NCBI GenBank assembly: GCA_022360315.1 | Contig: JAKSDA010000107.1 | Coordinates: 1-64,000 of the forward strand | Source of the DNA: Pseudomonadota bacterium | Lineage (GTDB): Bacteria > Myxococcota_A > Polyangia > Haliangiales > Haliangiaceae | DNA length: 64,000 bases | Reading direction: 5' to 3' | Part shown: one piece after another, positions 1 to 8,508 of the stretch | How the letters are laid out: each line of letters opens with the position of its first letter | Numbering within the stretch: position 1 is the first letter of the stretch | Made by a program: the position numbers and the translations under genes | The notes under the pieces: model-generated | What the model was told of the DNA's origin: nothing | The model's input: the letters and a program-made list of their open reading frames with translations, nothing else | The model's database searches: none

Positions 1-243
1 CAGCTCGACGAATTGCAAGACCGAGTGCGAGCCGCGGCCCCCGAAGACCGCAAGGCCATCATCGAGTCGGTTATCCCGGGAGAACAGCCGTTCGGCATCG
101 TTCTGTGGCCCGACGGCAAGATCGACATTCGCGGCGCTATTCCCGTACCCGCCGAGAGCGACGTTGCCAAACCGTCCTCCTTGCCAGGGCAGCCAGGATT
201 CTCAGCGCGATCGAAATCGACCACTGCCTCGGCGCCGGGATAG
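1..243 (+). CDS. C-terminal fragment of an unidentified protein (5' end outside window)
   Basis: The frame is open from base 1 and ends at a TAG at 241-243, leaving about 80 residues. The first half (LDELQDRVRAAAPEDRKAII..) looks like an amphipathic helix. A short strand-rich stretch (FGIVLWPDGKIDIRGAIPV) follows, then a Ser/Pro/Ala-rich tail that is probably disordered. I do not recognise the family. It converges on the kinase gene that ends at 432, with a 188-base gap. The upstream part lies outside the window, so neither the start nor the function can be judged. The tail is compositionally simple, so the last 25 residues may be poorly conserved. Confidence 0.5.
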   Translation, partial: QLDELQDRVRAAAPEDRKAIIESVIPGEQPFGIVLWPDGKIDIRGAIPVPAESDVAKPSSLPGQPGFSARSKSTTASAPG

Positions 244-431
244 TCGAGTACAACACGACCCACCGCACCGGTCGTATCGCTATCAAGAGCAGTGCCGTGG
301 AAGCGAACAATGACGTCATCCACGTCAATAGTGGTGTCGGCGACTTCGATCCATTTGCTCGCAATGCCCACATCCCCGGATTCAAAGCCCAGCGGGATGT
401 TGTCCCCGGAACGAGGTCGTTGTCCCGGCTG

Positions 432-2408
432 TCAATGCGAGTCGCGTTTTACCTCGACGACACGGATCTCGAACTGCACACCGCTGTCGCTGTGGCGGAA
501 GCCGATCTGGACTACGGTGACCGAGCGGGTTACCCGGAAGCGCATTCGCTCGAGCAGGCCGGTGACGCATTCGTGGACCACTCGACTCTCGATGCCGGCA
601 GTGATCGCATTGGTCTCTGGAACCCCGTTGCCGCGGATGGCAAGCTGGACGGCGTAGAGCGGTGGAGAGCGGCCAAAGCTCTCGCCCCATTCGGTGAGAC
701 AGACCTCGATATCGCGCTGATAGCGGTCCAGGGCCCGGCGAATTTCGGCCGCGCTTATGCCCTTTGCACGCTGCGCGGACGGCGTGCGCACAGGCTGGGT
801 GTAATCGGCCAGTTCAGCCTCGGTCTCCTCCAGGGCCTGCAGGGCCAGGGCCAGGTCGGCCCGGGTCTCGGCCAGCTCGTTTTTGAGCCGCTCGACCACC
901 GCCGGAGTGCTCATGGGATCCTGCAGCTTGTCCCTGACGACCTTGAGCTCGGCCTTGAGCTCGAAAACCTGACTGGTCAAGTCTTCGGCCTTTCGCTCGA
1001 GCTTGGTGATGACCGAGTGGGCACTTTCCAGCTCGCCGCCGGTCTCGCGACTCTGGACGAAGAAAAATACCGCCACGGCGACTGCCGCAAAGGACACGAA
1101 AAAAGGCGCTATTAAGCGCAGGCGCGGCTGTGGCCGCGGCCGCGGAGCGATGTCCCAGAGCAGGGCGTCCATAGACGGAAAGCGCTCCTCGGGATCGCGC
1201 GATAGACCGCGCAAAAGCGCCTTGTGCAGCCAGGCCGGTACGCCCGTGTCCAGCGGCGGACGCCGGACCTCGGTGGTGTCGGGCGACTTGACCAGCCCTT
1301 CCGCGGTCCGGTCCTTGAATGGATGCTGCCGGTACAGCGCTTCGTACAGCGCTACACAGAAGCTGAACTGATCCGAGCGGGCATCAGTGTCCGCGCCGGA
1401 AAACTGCTCCGGTGCCATATACCGCGGAGTGCCCAATACCGTGCCGGTCTTGGTCAGGGGATGCTCGAGCGCAGGGGGCGGCCGGCCGGCCGGATTGACT
1501 CCAGCCTTGCCCGCTGGCGCGGCCCGAGGCGGCACCGCCGTGACAACCCCGGCCGTCGGCACTGCCGCCACCACCCCGGCCGGAGGCGGCGATTCAACCG
1601 TGGCGTCGGGCAACGGATCGGCAAATACCGAACGGGCCAGACCAAAGTCCATGACCCGAACCCGCCCGTCTTTTTCGCCGACCAATACATTGTCCGGCTT
1701 AAAATCGCGGTGGACAAGGCCGCTCGCGTGAGCCGCAGCAAGAGCCCGGCCCGCCTGAATGAACTTGTCCACCACATCCCGCCAATTGCGATCCCATTGC
1801 TTTACCCAGCGAGTCATCGTGTCGCCGTCGACAAACTCCATCGCAATGTAGACTTCGCTCTTGAATGTCCCGTAGTCGTAAATCGTGACCACATTCTCAT
1901 GATGGGACAGCTGAGCAATGGCCTGAGCCTCGCGCAAAAGCCGCATCTGCCCATGCTGGGGCGACATGGATGTATCTTCGGGGCTGCGAAGCAGCTTCAG
2001 GGCGACTTTGCGGTCGAGTTTGGGGTCGTAGGCGGCAAACACCACACCCATGCCGCCCGAGCCGAGACGGTTGATTACAAAGAAGCGGCCAACCTGCTGG
2101 CCGGCCTCGAGCGATATATAGGCGTTGGCCCCGGCAGGCAAGGTCGGCGAGTTCTCAGCCATCGACGGCGAGCGGCCCAGCTCGGCCAGCAGCCGCCGGC
2201 AAGATTCGCAGTTGGCCGCATGCTTTTCGACCCGCTTGATCTCGCCGGGCGAGAGCAAACCGTCGATGAACTCGACCGCGGTATTGTCGTCGAAGCACTC
2301 CTCGGCCGTATTTGAATGGCTCCCCTGCAGAACTTCTATGGTACCGCGTCTCAGCTCAGTGCGCCCGTGGTCCCACCGCGGAAGGACCCGCGGCAAAAGC
2401 GACGCCAA
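432..2408 (-). CDS. Membrane-anchored Ser/Thr protein kinase with N-terminal zinc-finger and C-terminal AgmX-like domain
   Basis: This is a Hanks-type Ser/Thr kinase of 658 residues. A putative anti-sigma-type zinc finger comes first (C38, H63, C67, C70). The kinase domain follows from about residue 108, with glycine loop GSGGMG, VALK lysine, catalytic loop HRDFKPDN, DFGLA and GTPRYMAPE. Between DFG and APE sits an extra Ala/Pro/Val-rich stretch of about 50 residues. One transmembrane helix (about 440-460, IAPFFVSFAAVAVAVFFF) is followed by a coiled coil of Glu/Leu heptads. The last 100 residues resemble the AgmX/TonB-like C-terminal domain of myxobacterial proteins (ISAAEIRRALDRYQRDIEVCL). 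The kinase would face the cytoplasm with the coiled coil in the periplasm. The start is uncertain: TTG at 2408 is the longest option and no good ribosome site is visible. The family is clear; substrates are unknown. Confidence 0.9.
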   Translation of the reverse strand: MASLLPRVLPRWDHGRTELRRGTIEVLQGSHSNTAEECFDDNTAVEFIDGLLSPGEIKRVEKHAANCESCRRLLAELGRSPSMAENSPTLPAGANAYISLEAGQQVGRFFVINRLGSGGMGVVFAAYDPKLDRKVALKLLRSPEDTSMSPQHGQMRLLREAQAIAQLSHHENVVTIYDYGTFKSEVYIAMEFVDGDTMTRWVKQWDRNWRDVVDKFIQAGRALAAAHASGLVHRDFKPDNVLVGEKDGRVRVMDFGLARSVFADPLPDATVESPPPAGVVAAVPTAGVVTAVPPRAAPAGKAGVNPAGRPPPALEHPLTKTGTVLGTPRYMAPEQFSGADTDARSDQFSFCVALYEALYRQHPFKDRTAEGLVKSPDTTEVRRPPLDTGVPAWLHKALLRGLSRDPEERFPSMDALLWDIAPRPRPQPRLRLIAPFFVSFAAVAVAVFFFVQSRETGGELESAHSVITKLERKAEDLTSQVFELKAELKVVRDKLQDPMSTPAVVERLKNELAETRADLALALQALEETEAELADYTQPVRTPSAQRAKGISAAEIRRALDRYQRDIEVCLTEWGESFGRSPPLYAVQLAIRGNGVPETNAITAGIESRVVHECVTGLLERMRFRVTRSVTVVQIGFRHSDSGVQFEIRVVEVKRDSH

Positions 2409-2596
2409 AGACCGCCAGAACCCTCGAGAAAACCCAAATTACTAAATGATCTCAGATTTTTAGGTCGCTGTGGCGACAATTCTGTCACATCGGTATGACC
2501 AACCTGTCGGGCGGTTATCAGGGCGATTTTCTCTTGACGCGCCCCGCTATGTGCGGCTAGGTGAGCTGCGCCAACAGGTGTCTCTGGAGCAGTACG

Positions 2597-4690
2597 GTGC
2601 TTACCGATCTTTCGAAAATACGCAACATCGGGATCTCCGCGCATATCGACAGCGGCAAAACCACACTCACCGAACGCATCCTGTTCTACACGCAGCGGAT
2701 CCACGCGATCCACGATGTGAAGGGCAGAGACGGCGTCGGTGCCAAGATGGACTCGATGGAGCTCGAGCGCGAGCGCGGGATCACAATTGCCAGTGCGGCG
2801 ACTCATTGCGTGTGGAACAAACGTCACATCAATATCATCGACACTCCTGGCCACGTCGATTTCACCATCGAAGTCGAGCGCAGCTTGCGGGTGCTCGACG
2901 GTGCGGTTCTGGTCCTTTGTGCTGTGGGTGGTGTGCAGAGCCAGTCGTTCACAGTCGATCGGCAGATGCGGCGCTACAACGTGCCGCGGCTGGCGTTTAT
3001 CAACAAATGCGACCGCGTCGGCGCCAACCCGATCCGGGTTCGCGACCAATTGCGCGAAAAGCTCGGCCACAATCCGGTGCTTTTGCAACTGCCCATCGGT
3101 CTGGAGGATCAATTCGAGGGCATCATCGACCTGGTTCGCATGAAGGCGTTCTGGTTCGAGGGCTCGAACGGTGAAAAGGTGACCGAGAGCGAAATTCCGG
3201 CCGAACTCGCCAGCGAGGCGGAGACCGCGCGCGAAGAGATGCTCGACGCGGTGTCCATGTTCTCCGACGAGCTCATGGAAGCGATCCTCGACGAGACCGT
3301 GACCGAGGAGATGATCCGACAATCGATTCGGCAGGCCACTCTCGATCTCAAGATCACGCCGGTTTTGCTCGGCTCGGCGTACAAGAACAAGGGTGTCCAG
3401 CCGCTCCTCGATGCCGTGGTCGATTATCTGCCCAACCCCGCCGAGGTGACCAACCACGCCCTGGACCTGGAAAAAGACGAAGAAACCCTGATTCTGCGCA
3501 GCGATCCCGATGAGCCTCTGGTCCTTTTGGCCTTCAAGCTCGAGGACGGGCGCTACGGCCAGCTCACCTACTTGCGCATCTATCAGGGTACCCTGGCCAC
3601 GGGCGGCACCATCATCAATACGCGCACCAGCAAAAAGCACAAAGTGGGGCGTCTGGTTCGCATGCACGCAGACGAGATGAAAGATATCAGCAAGGCAATG
3701 TCGGGCGATATCGTGGCCATGTTCGGCATTGACTGCAATTCGGGCGATACCTTCACCGACGGTACCCTGCACGTCACCATGACGTCGATGCACGTACCCC
3801 AGGCGGTGATCTCGATCGCTGTCAAGCCAGCCGACCACGACTCCGAAACCAGACTGTCCAAGGCGCTGCGGCGATTTTCCAAGGAGGATCCGACGTTCCG
3901 GGTGGCCATCGACGCCGAGTCCAAGGAGACCATTCTCAGCGGCATGGGCGAGCTTCACCTCGAGGTCTACCTCGAGCGGATGAAGCGCGAATACGGCGCC
4001 ACGGTGGTAACCTCGCCGCCCCAGGTCGCCTACCGCGAGACCATTTCGCGGCTGGCCAAATTCAATTATACCCACCGCAAGCAGACCGGCGGCAGCGGCC
4101 AATACGGCCGAGTCGCCGGCTACATCGAACCCTACGAAGACGGGGAGTACGAGTTCTCCGACCAGATCAAAGGCGGCGTCATCCCGCGCCAGTTCATTCC
4201 AGCGGTGGAAAAGGGCTTTCAGTCCATGCTGGCCAGGGGTGCGCTGCTCAGCTTTCCCGTGGTCAACGTCCGGATCTGCATCGACGACGGCGCATCGCAT
4301 CCGGTCGACTCCTCGGAAATCGCCTTTCAGGAGGCGGCCAAGGGTGCCTGGCGCGAGGTATACCACAAGGCCAGGCCGAAGATTCTCGAACCGATCATGC
4401 GTGTGGTGGTCGAGGGGCCAGCGGAGTTTTCCGGCGCGGTGCTCACCACTCTGATGCAGCGCCGCGGCATGATTATCGGGTCGCAGGAAGACGGCGCCAT
4501 CGCCCACATCGAGGCCGAGGTCCCGCTGGCTGAAATGTTTGCCTATACCAGCACCCTGCGCAACACCACCCAGGGCAAGGCCGAGTTCACCATGGAGTTT
4601 TCGCGTTATCTCGAGGTACCGGCGCAGATCGCCGACGATCTCATCCGCAAGGCCGAGGAAGAGAACAAAGCCGCGGCCGGTAAGAAGTGA
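2597..4690 (+). CDS. fusA: Elongation factor G, spdEFG1/mitochondrial EFG1-like
   Basis: This translational GTPase drives tRNA-mRNA translocation on the ribosome. From the GTG at 2597 it is 697 residues, full length for EF-G. G1 is HIDSGKTT, G3 DTPGHVDFT and G4 NKCD (usually NKMD). The switch region [20 protein letters not shown], together with [18 protein letters not shown] and ALFGIDC-like [14 protein letters not shown], matches mitochondrial EFG1 and the bacterial spdEFG1 class, not the canonical str-operon EF-G. Domain II to V motifs ([31 protein letters not shown]) are intact. I chose GTG 2597 because GGAG lies at 2586-2589 with 7-base spacing; a longer reading from 2561 has no support. 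The gene is not in a str operon. It lies 10 bases before the next CDS. A second, canonical fusA elsewhere in the genome is likely. Confidence 0.95.
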   Translation: MLTDLSKIRNIGISAHIDSGKTTLTERILFYTQRIHAIHDVKGRDGVGAKMDSMELERERGITIASAATHCVWNKRHINIIDTPGHVDFTIEVERSLRVLDGAVLVLCAVGGVQSQSFTVDRQMRRYNVPRLAFINKCDRVGANPIRVRDQLREKLGHNPVLLQLPIGLEDQFEGIIDLVRMKAFWFEGSNGEKVTESEIPAELASEAETAREEMLDAVSMFSDELMEAILDETVTEEMIRQSIRQATLDLKITPVLLGSAYKNKGVQPLLDAVVDYLPNPAEVTNHALDLEKDEETLILRSDPDEPLVLLAFKLEDGRYGQLTYLRIYQGTLATGGTIINTRTSKKHKVGRLVRMHADEMKDISKAMSGDIVAMFGIDCNSGDTFTDGTLHVTMTSMHVPQAVISIAVKPADHDSETRLSKALRRFSKEDPTFRVAIDAESKETILSGMGELHLEVYLERMKREYGATVVTSPPQVAYRETISRLAKFNYTHRKQTGGSGQYGRVAGYIEPYEDGEYEFSDQIKGGVIPRQFIPAVEKGFQSMLARGALLSFPVVNVRICIDDGASHPVDSSEIAFQEAAKGAWREVYHKARPKILEPIMRVVVEGPAEFSGAVLTTLMQRRGMIIGSQEDGAIAHIEAEVPLAEMFAYTSTLRNTTQGKAEFTMEFSRYLEVPAQIADDLIRKAEEENKAAAGKK

Positions 4691-4700
4691 GGAAAGCACG

Positions 4701-6032
4701 ATGTACCGCAAAGAGGTGAACGCGCAGAGTCCTCTGCGCATTCTCGACGAATCGATCCACGGCGGGTTGGGAAAGGGCAACCTGGGTGTGGTTATGGCCC
4801 GGGCCGGTGTGGGCAAGACCGCGTGTCTGGTTCAGATCGGTCTCGACGATCTCATGCGCGATCGTTCGGTCTTGCACCTGGCCCTGGAACAGACAGTCGA
4901 GCATGTGCACTCGTGGTACGATGCTTTATTCGACGATCTGGTCTATCGAACCGGCCTCGACGACCCCGAACAGGTTCGCGCGACCATCGCCCGGAAGCGT
5001 TTGATCTACTCATTTGCCGACCACGATCTGTGGCCCGAGAGGCTGGAAAAAACCGTCGAGATGTTCAAGAAACACCTCGACTTTCAGCCCTCGGCCATCC
5101 TGGTCGACGGCTATGACTGGTCCAATCACAGTGTAGCCGAGAATGCGGCCATGATCGGCGCCTTCAAGGCTTACGCCAAGATGCTGGGCGCCGAGCTGTG
5201 GATGAGCGCGCAGACCCACCGCACCGGCACGGGCGAGCATCCCGATCGGGTGCCACCGCCGTGTGACCCCTATTTCGATCTCATCGACGTGGTGATCTTT
5301 CTCGAGCCCCATGGCGACGATGTCGCGGTGCGTCTCCTCAAAGATCACGGCGACGCCGAGCCGCACGACACTCATCTGCACCTGCACCCGGACAAGCTGC
5401 GTCTGGTGGTGGAAAACGACGAAGAACATCCCAGGCGAACACATGAGGACTCGGCGGCGCAGGCACTGCGGCTTCCCACCAGTTCGTACACCCTGTTATC
5501 CGGTGCTGCCGAGGGCGCGGAGACGCAATTTGGCGAGTGTGCCGAAACCTGGGGACTAATGGAGCTCAATTTCAGCTTTGCCGGACGAGAGGTCGAACGC
5601 AGCCGCGGTCTGGTCCAGCTCACCGAGGAAGAGCTGGCCGAGGGCGACGTGAGTTCGGTCTATCTCGAAGCCCACATGCACCGACGTTACCCCGACACGC
5701 CGCTGTTTCGAAAAACCCTGCAGAGCATCTGGCACCAGGTCAACACAGCGAAGCAGGTGTTCAGCGTCGGCACCATCTTGCCCGACAACACAGTCAAGGG
5801 CGGAACCGGGTGGGCGGTGGAACTGGCTCGAATCTGGCACAAACCGGTCCATGTCTACGATCAGGACCGCAAGGGCTGGTTCATCTGGCAAGGCGATGAA
5901 TGGGTGGCCGAAGACCCTCCGGTGATTCCAGTCCGCCGCTTCACCGGGACCGGCACGCGCGATCTGTCGAGCGACGGTCGCGAAGCCATCCGCAGCCTTT
6001 TCGAGCGTTCATTTGGTTCGCCCGCTCGATAG
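4701..6032 (+). CDS. RecA/KaiC-like ATPase fused to a probable SLOG-type nucleotide-binding domain
   Basis: The protein has 443 residues. The N-terminal half is a RecA/DnaB/KaiC-like ATPase with Walker A ARAGVGKTAC (about 32-41) and a Walker-B-like strand AILVDGYDW near residue 137. It ends in a conserved-looking region with SAQTHR, as in RecA sensor strands. The C-terminal half (about 285-430) is a Rossmann-like unit with GLVQLTEEELAEGDVSS, FSVGTILPD and GGTGWAVELARIWHKPVHVYDQ. The glycine-rich loop followed by a helix and a buried strand resembles SLOG/LOG-type nucleotide-binding domains; this is inference. The ATG is preceded by GAGGA, and the gene begins 10 bases after EF-G, so the two are probably co-transcribed. 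That points to a role tied to translation or nucleotide sensing, but the function is unknown. No membrane segment or signal peptide is present. Confidence 0.8.
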   Translation: MYRKEVNAQSPLRILDESIHGGLGKGNLGVVMARAGVGKTACLVQIGLDDLMRDRSVLHLALEQTVEHVHSWYDALFDDLVYRTGLDDPEQVRATIARKRLIYSFADHDLWPERLEKTVEMFKKHLDFQPSAILVDGYDWSNHSVAENAAMIGAFKAYAKMLGAELWMSAQTHRTGTGEHPDRVPPPCDPYFDLIDVVIFLEPHGDDVAVRLLKDHGDAEPHDTHLHLHPDKLRLVVENDEEHPRRTHEDSAAQALRLPTSSYTLLSGAAEGAETQFGECAETWGLMELNFSFAGREVERSRGLVQLTEEELAEGDVSSVYLEAHMHRRYPDTPLFRKTLQSIWHQVNTAKQVFSVGTILPDNTVKGGTGWAVELARIWHKPVHVYDQDRKGWFIWQGDEWVAEDPPVIPVRRFTGTGTRDLSSDGREAIRSLFERSFGSPAR

Positions 6033-6044
6033 CGCACAGATCAG

Positions 6045-6620
6045 TGTCACCTGACCAGGCGCAAAATGACCAGCCCGCGCAGACTGTCCGAGACATCGAC
6101 AAGACCTCGCGCCACATCGACGTCAATTCCGGCCGCTCCCTGGTAGACCTCGGCCCGCGATAGCTCGGGATCCTAGGTAATGGGCGATCTGCTGCGGTCG
6201 TGTCGGGTCGCCGAGATCGAGTACTGGCAGGCCATCCTGACTCTGGCCGGAGATGCGACCAAAGCGGCGCATCTCGAAATGCAATATGTCACGGCATACC
6301 GGCTCGTGCGCGGAGAAATCGCTACAGCCACGGGTCAGGCCATGGAGGGTCCATCTCCGCTGCGGCGGCAAATATGCACTGAGTCGATCTTGACCTGGCC
6401 AGGATATTGGCTCTCGGTACGCCAGAACCAGCGGTCGTCATTACCTCGACATGGGTCGAGGTAAATCGGCGGTATCCGCCCTCGACCGATGCTTGTTGTT
6501 GTCCTATTCGGCCGCGCTGCCGGCATCGGGCCCGGCTCTCCCGAGTAGCGTATCGTTGCATCCAGCCACAATTCCAGCCCACAGAAGTATGCATTTGAAC
6601 CACCTGTTGGTCACAATGGT
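6045..6620 (-). pseudogene. Decayed LVIVD-repeat (beta-propeller) lipoprotein gene
   Basis: Reverse-strand frames contain pieces of one degraded gene. Near 6620-6590 a lipobox-like end (LLWAGIVAGC) is followed after about 20 residues by a stop. In the same frame at about 6280-6190 is QDGLPVLDLGDPTRPQQIAHY, a good match to the LVIVD motif GL.V.DvsDP..P. The frame then shifts near 6170-6180, and the next frame gives AEVYQGAAGIDVDVARGLVD and SDSLRGLVILRLVR before a stop at about 6045, again typical of an LVIVD repeat. LVIVD proteins are secreted propeller-like proteins of unknown ligand. At least one nonsense and one frameshift lesion are needed to explain the pattern. Bases 6621-6833 hold nothing else I can identify. 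Confidence 0.5.
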
Positions 6621-6833
6621 GCATCCCGAGCCCAAAAGCTTGGATCGACGGTTTCGAACGAGACTGAATAGCCAGCTCAGCGAGTCGACCATACCGCCCT
6701 GGTGTGACTCTAGCCGCATAATAGTACTGCTTTTTCGCGTTCAGCGTCCGGTGCAATATCCGATCGATAGCGGCAAGTTCATAAGTCACCTATCAGTAAG
6801 ACAAGAAGCCCCCCAAACCCTAGGAACGAGAAT

Positions 6834-7460
6834 ATGAAAAACCTCATCGTGGCCGGCATCCTCACCTCTGCATTCCTCATCACCGCCAATGCCGACGCCC
6901 AGACCATTACTGAGACCACTGACACCGGCGACCCTGCCGTGGCCACCAACGTGATCAACTTCAAGATGACCGTTGCACCCGCCATCACACTGCAAATGGA
7001 GGGGGTTACTGACACCACGCTGAGCAACACAGCCGGCAACACCGGCGATATCGACTTCGGCACGGTCAACACTCTGACCGGTGGTGAAGGCACGGGTACT
7101 AGTTTCCGGGTCGACACGGGCAATACCGGTCGTTTCTTCGTGGCCAAGCTCAGAGCCACGTTCACCGTAGGCGGTGCCCCCAACGCATCGTTCGGCCTCG
7201 AACGCAACACTGCTGGCGGCGGAGACTTACCCCTGGCCCAAGTTCGTTATGCCGATGGACACGGGGCGGAAGACTGGACCGCCAGCGAGACCGCAGGAAC
7301 CGCAGTTCCCGATGTTTCCGTGAGCACTGACAACGAACTCGGCTCTGCGTTCACTACCGGCAACACCAAGGATTTCGAGATCGGTGTGTACATCCTGGAC
7401 AGCCAAGACGGAGAGGTGATTGATGATGGCACCATCATCTTTACTGCGTCCACCAACTGA
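6834..7460 (+). CDS. Secreted, beta-rich structural subunit (pilin-like) of a surface-assembly operon
   Basis: The protein has 208 residues. The N-terminus is a classical Sec signal (MKNLIVAGILTSAFLITANADAQ, cleavage after ADA or DAQ). The mature part is rich in Thr, Gly, Asn and Val and has almost no Lys or Cys. Alternating strands such as FKMTVAPAITLQMEG, GDIDFGTVNTL, FRVDTG and FEIGVYILDSQ resemble a fimbrial or spore-coat-type Ig-like subunit. I cannot assign a named family. The next two genes on the same strand encode a PapD-like chaperone and a very large outer-membrane protein, so the likely role is the abundant exported subunit of a surface fibre or coat. The ATG at 6834 follows GGAACGAG. 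A strong hairpin directly after the gene could favour high subunit expression relative to downstream genes. Confidence 0.75.
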   Translation: MKNLIVAGILTSAFLITANADAQTITETTDTGDPAVATNVINFKMTVAPAITLQMEGVTDTTLSNTAGNTGDIDFGTVNTLTGGEGTGTSFRVDTGNTGRFFVAKLRATFTVGGAPNASFGLERNTAGGGDLPLAQVRYADGHGAEDWTASETAGTAVPDVSVSTDNELGSAFTTGNTKDFEIGVYILDSQDGEVIDDGTIIFTASTN

Positions 7461-7501
7461 TCGGTAGTACGCGCGACCATTAAAATCGACATGACTGCAG
7501 T

Positions 7502-7533
7502 CGAGTAGGTACTGCATGTGCAGTACCTACTCG
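7502..7533. promoter_or_regulatory. 15-bp perfect intergenic hairpin between subunit and chaperone genes
   Basis: Bases 7502-7516 (CGAGTAGGTACTGCA) are exactly complementary to 7519-7533, leaving a 2-base loop. The hairpin lies 41 bases after the subunit stop and ends 18 bases before the chaperone ATG. No T-run follows, so it is not a standard intrinsic terminator. Such hairpins between a major subunit and its assembly genes often act as 3' mRNA stabilisers or partial attenuators; here that role is inferred. The symmetry also makes it a possible protein-binding palindrome. Confidence 0.75.
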
Positions 7534-7551
7534 CACGTTCGGGAGGAACGC

Positions 7552-8433
7552 ATGGGTAAAGCGATCGTCACAATAGTTCTGCTATGTACGCTGCACAATG
7601 CGGCTCTCGCTCAGTTTCAGACCGTGGTCTCGCCGGCCAAGATCGAAATGGCTGTATCTGCAGGCGAGGCAAAAAAACAGTACATCAAGGTGGTCAATAC
7701 CGGAAATCAGGTGATCACCGTACACAACTACACTCGCGATTGGTGGTTCAAGGCGGAGGTACCCAAGATCTTTGCCCCGGCCAACACCTTCGAGCGCTCA
7801 TGTGCGTCGTGGATCGCACTCGACCAGTCGAAATTCGAGCTCCAGCCCGGTGAGAAACGCAGTATTCCATTTACTCTCGCCGTACCGCCGGATGCCGAAG
7901 GTGGGCATTACGCGGTTATCTTTTTTAGGGTCGAACCCAAGCCCAAAAAGGGCGCCAGTTTGCAGATCAGATTTGGCAGCCGCATCGGGGTCCTGATCGC
8001 TCAGTTCGACCCCAAGACCAGTGCGCCCGACCTGAAGATTGTGGGTGGTCAGGTCGAGCCGCCGACCGAAGCCGAGCCGCTCAGACTGACAGTAGATCTG
8101 GAAAATCCCAGCAATGTCCACGTAAAGCCGACCGGAACAGCGGCTCTGATCTCGAAAACCGACGGCCGATACATCAGTCACTTTCGCGTGACCTCGTGGC
8201 CCCAGCTTCTGCCCGGCCAGGCCAAAGACGCCACTGGAGAATGGGCCGGAGTCCTGCCTCCGGGCGAGTACGAAGCCCTGGTGACGCTGTCGTACTTCAA
8301 CTCCAAGGCGGCGACCAAACGCATTCCGTTTACCGTCCCCGAGCCTGGAGATTCGCCACGGCCGGCTGCAACCCTGCAGGCTGAAACCGGCCTGGCCGGC
8401 AAGAACTCCCTGGCCAAGACCACAGCACAGTAA
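7552..8433 (+). CDS. Periplasmic PapD-like / WxL-interacting-like chaperone
   Basis: The protein has 293 residues with a signal peptide (MGKAIVTIVLLCTLHNAALA). It then shows a two-domain Ig-like layout. The first domain carries chaperone-type signatures: SPAKIEMAVSAGEAKKQYIKVVNTG, a W..L....F.L.PGE pattern (WIALDQSKFELQPGEKRSIPF), and VPPDAEGGHYAVIFF. The second domain (about 165-265) is another beta sandwich (LRLTVDLENPSNVHVKPTG, LPPGEYEALVTLSYFNS). The PGE...P..A.GG.Y motif is common to fimbrial chaperones and Gram-positive DUF916-type proteins. The ATG at 7552 was chosen because GGGAGGA sits 6 bases upstream. It probably escorts the preceding subunit to the outer-membrane protein encoded 75 bases downstream. 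No transmembrane segment is present beyond the signal. Confidence 0.75.
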   Translation: MGKAIVTIVLLCTLHNAALAQFQTVVSPAKIEMAVSAGEAKKQYIKVVNTGNQVITVHNYTRDWWFKAEVPKIFAPANTFERSCASWIALDQSKFELQPGEKRSIPFTLAVPPDAEGGHYAVIFFRVEPKPKKGASLQIRFGSRIGVLIAQFDPKTSAPDLKIVGGQVEPPTEAEPLRLTVDLENPSNVHVKPTGTAALISKTDGRYISHFRVTSWPQLLPGQAKDATGEWAGVLPPGEYEALVTLSYFNSKAATKRIPFTVPEPGDSPRPAATLQAETGLAGKNSLAKTTAQ

Positions 8434-8508
8434 TTCGTACCATTATTCGAATCAGCCGAGGGTGGTTGATGGCCCATGTAGAAGGGCCGTGTCGACCTGG
8501 AGAGCCAC

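Noticed and set aside
105..1115. Long plus-strand open frame opposite the kinase gene
   Set aside because: It is the antisense shadow of the Ser/Thr kinase, with no motif of its own.
2351..4816. Very long minus-strand open frame over EF-G
   Set aside because: Shadow of EF-G caused by high GC; the plus-strand protein is unmistakable.
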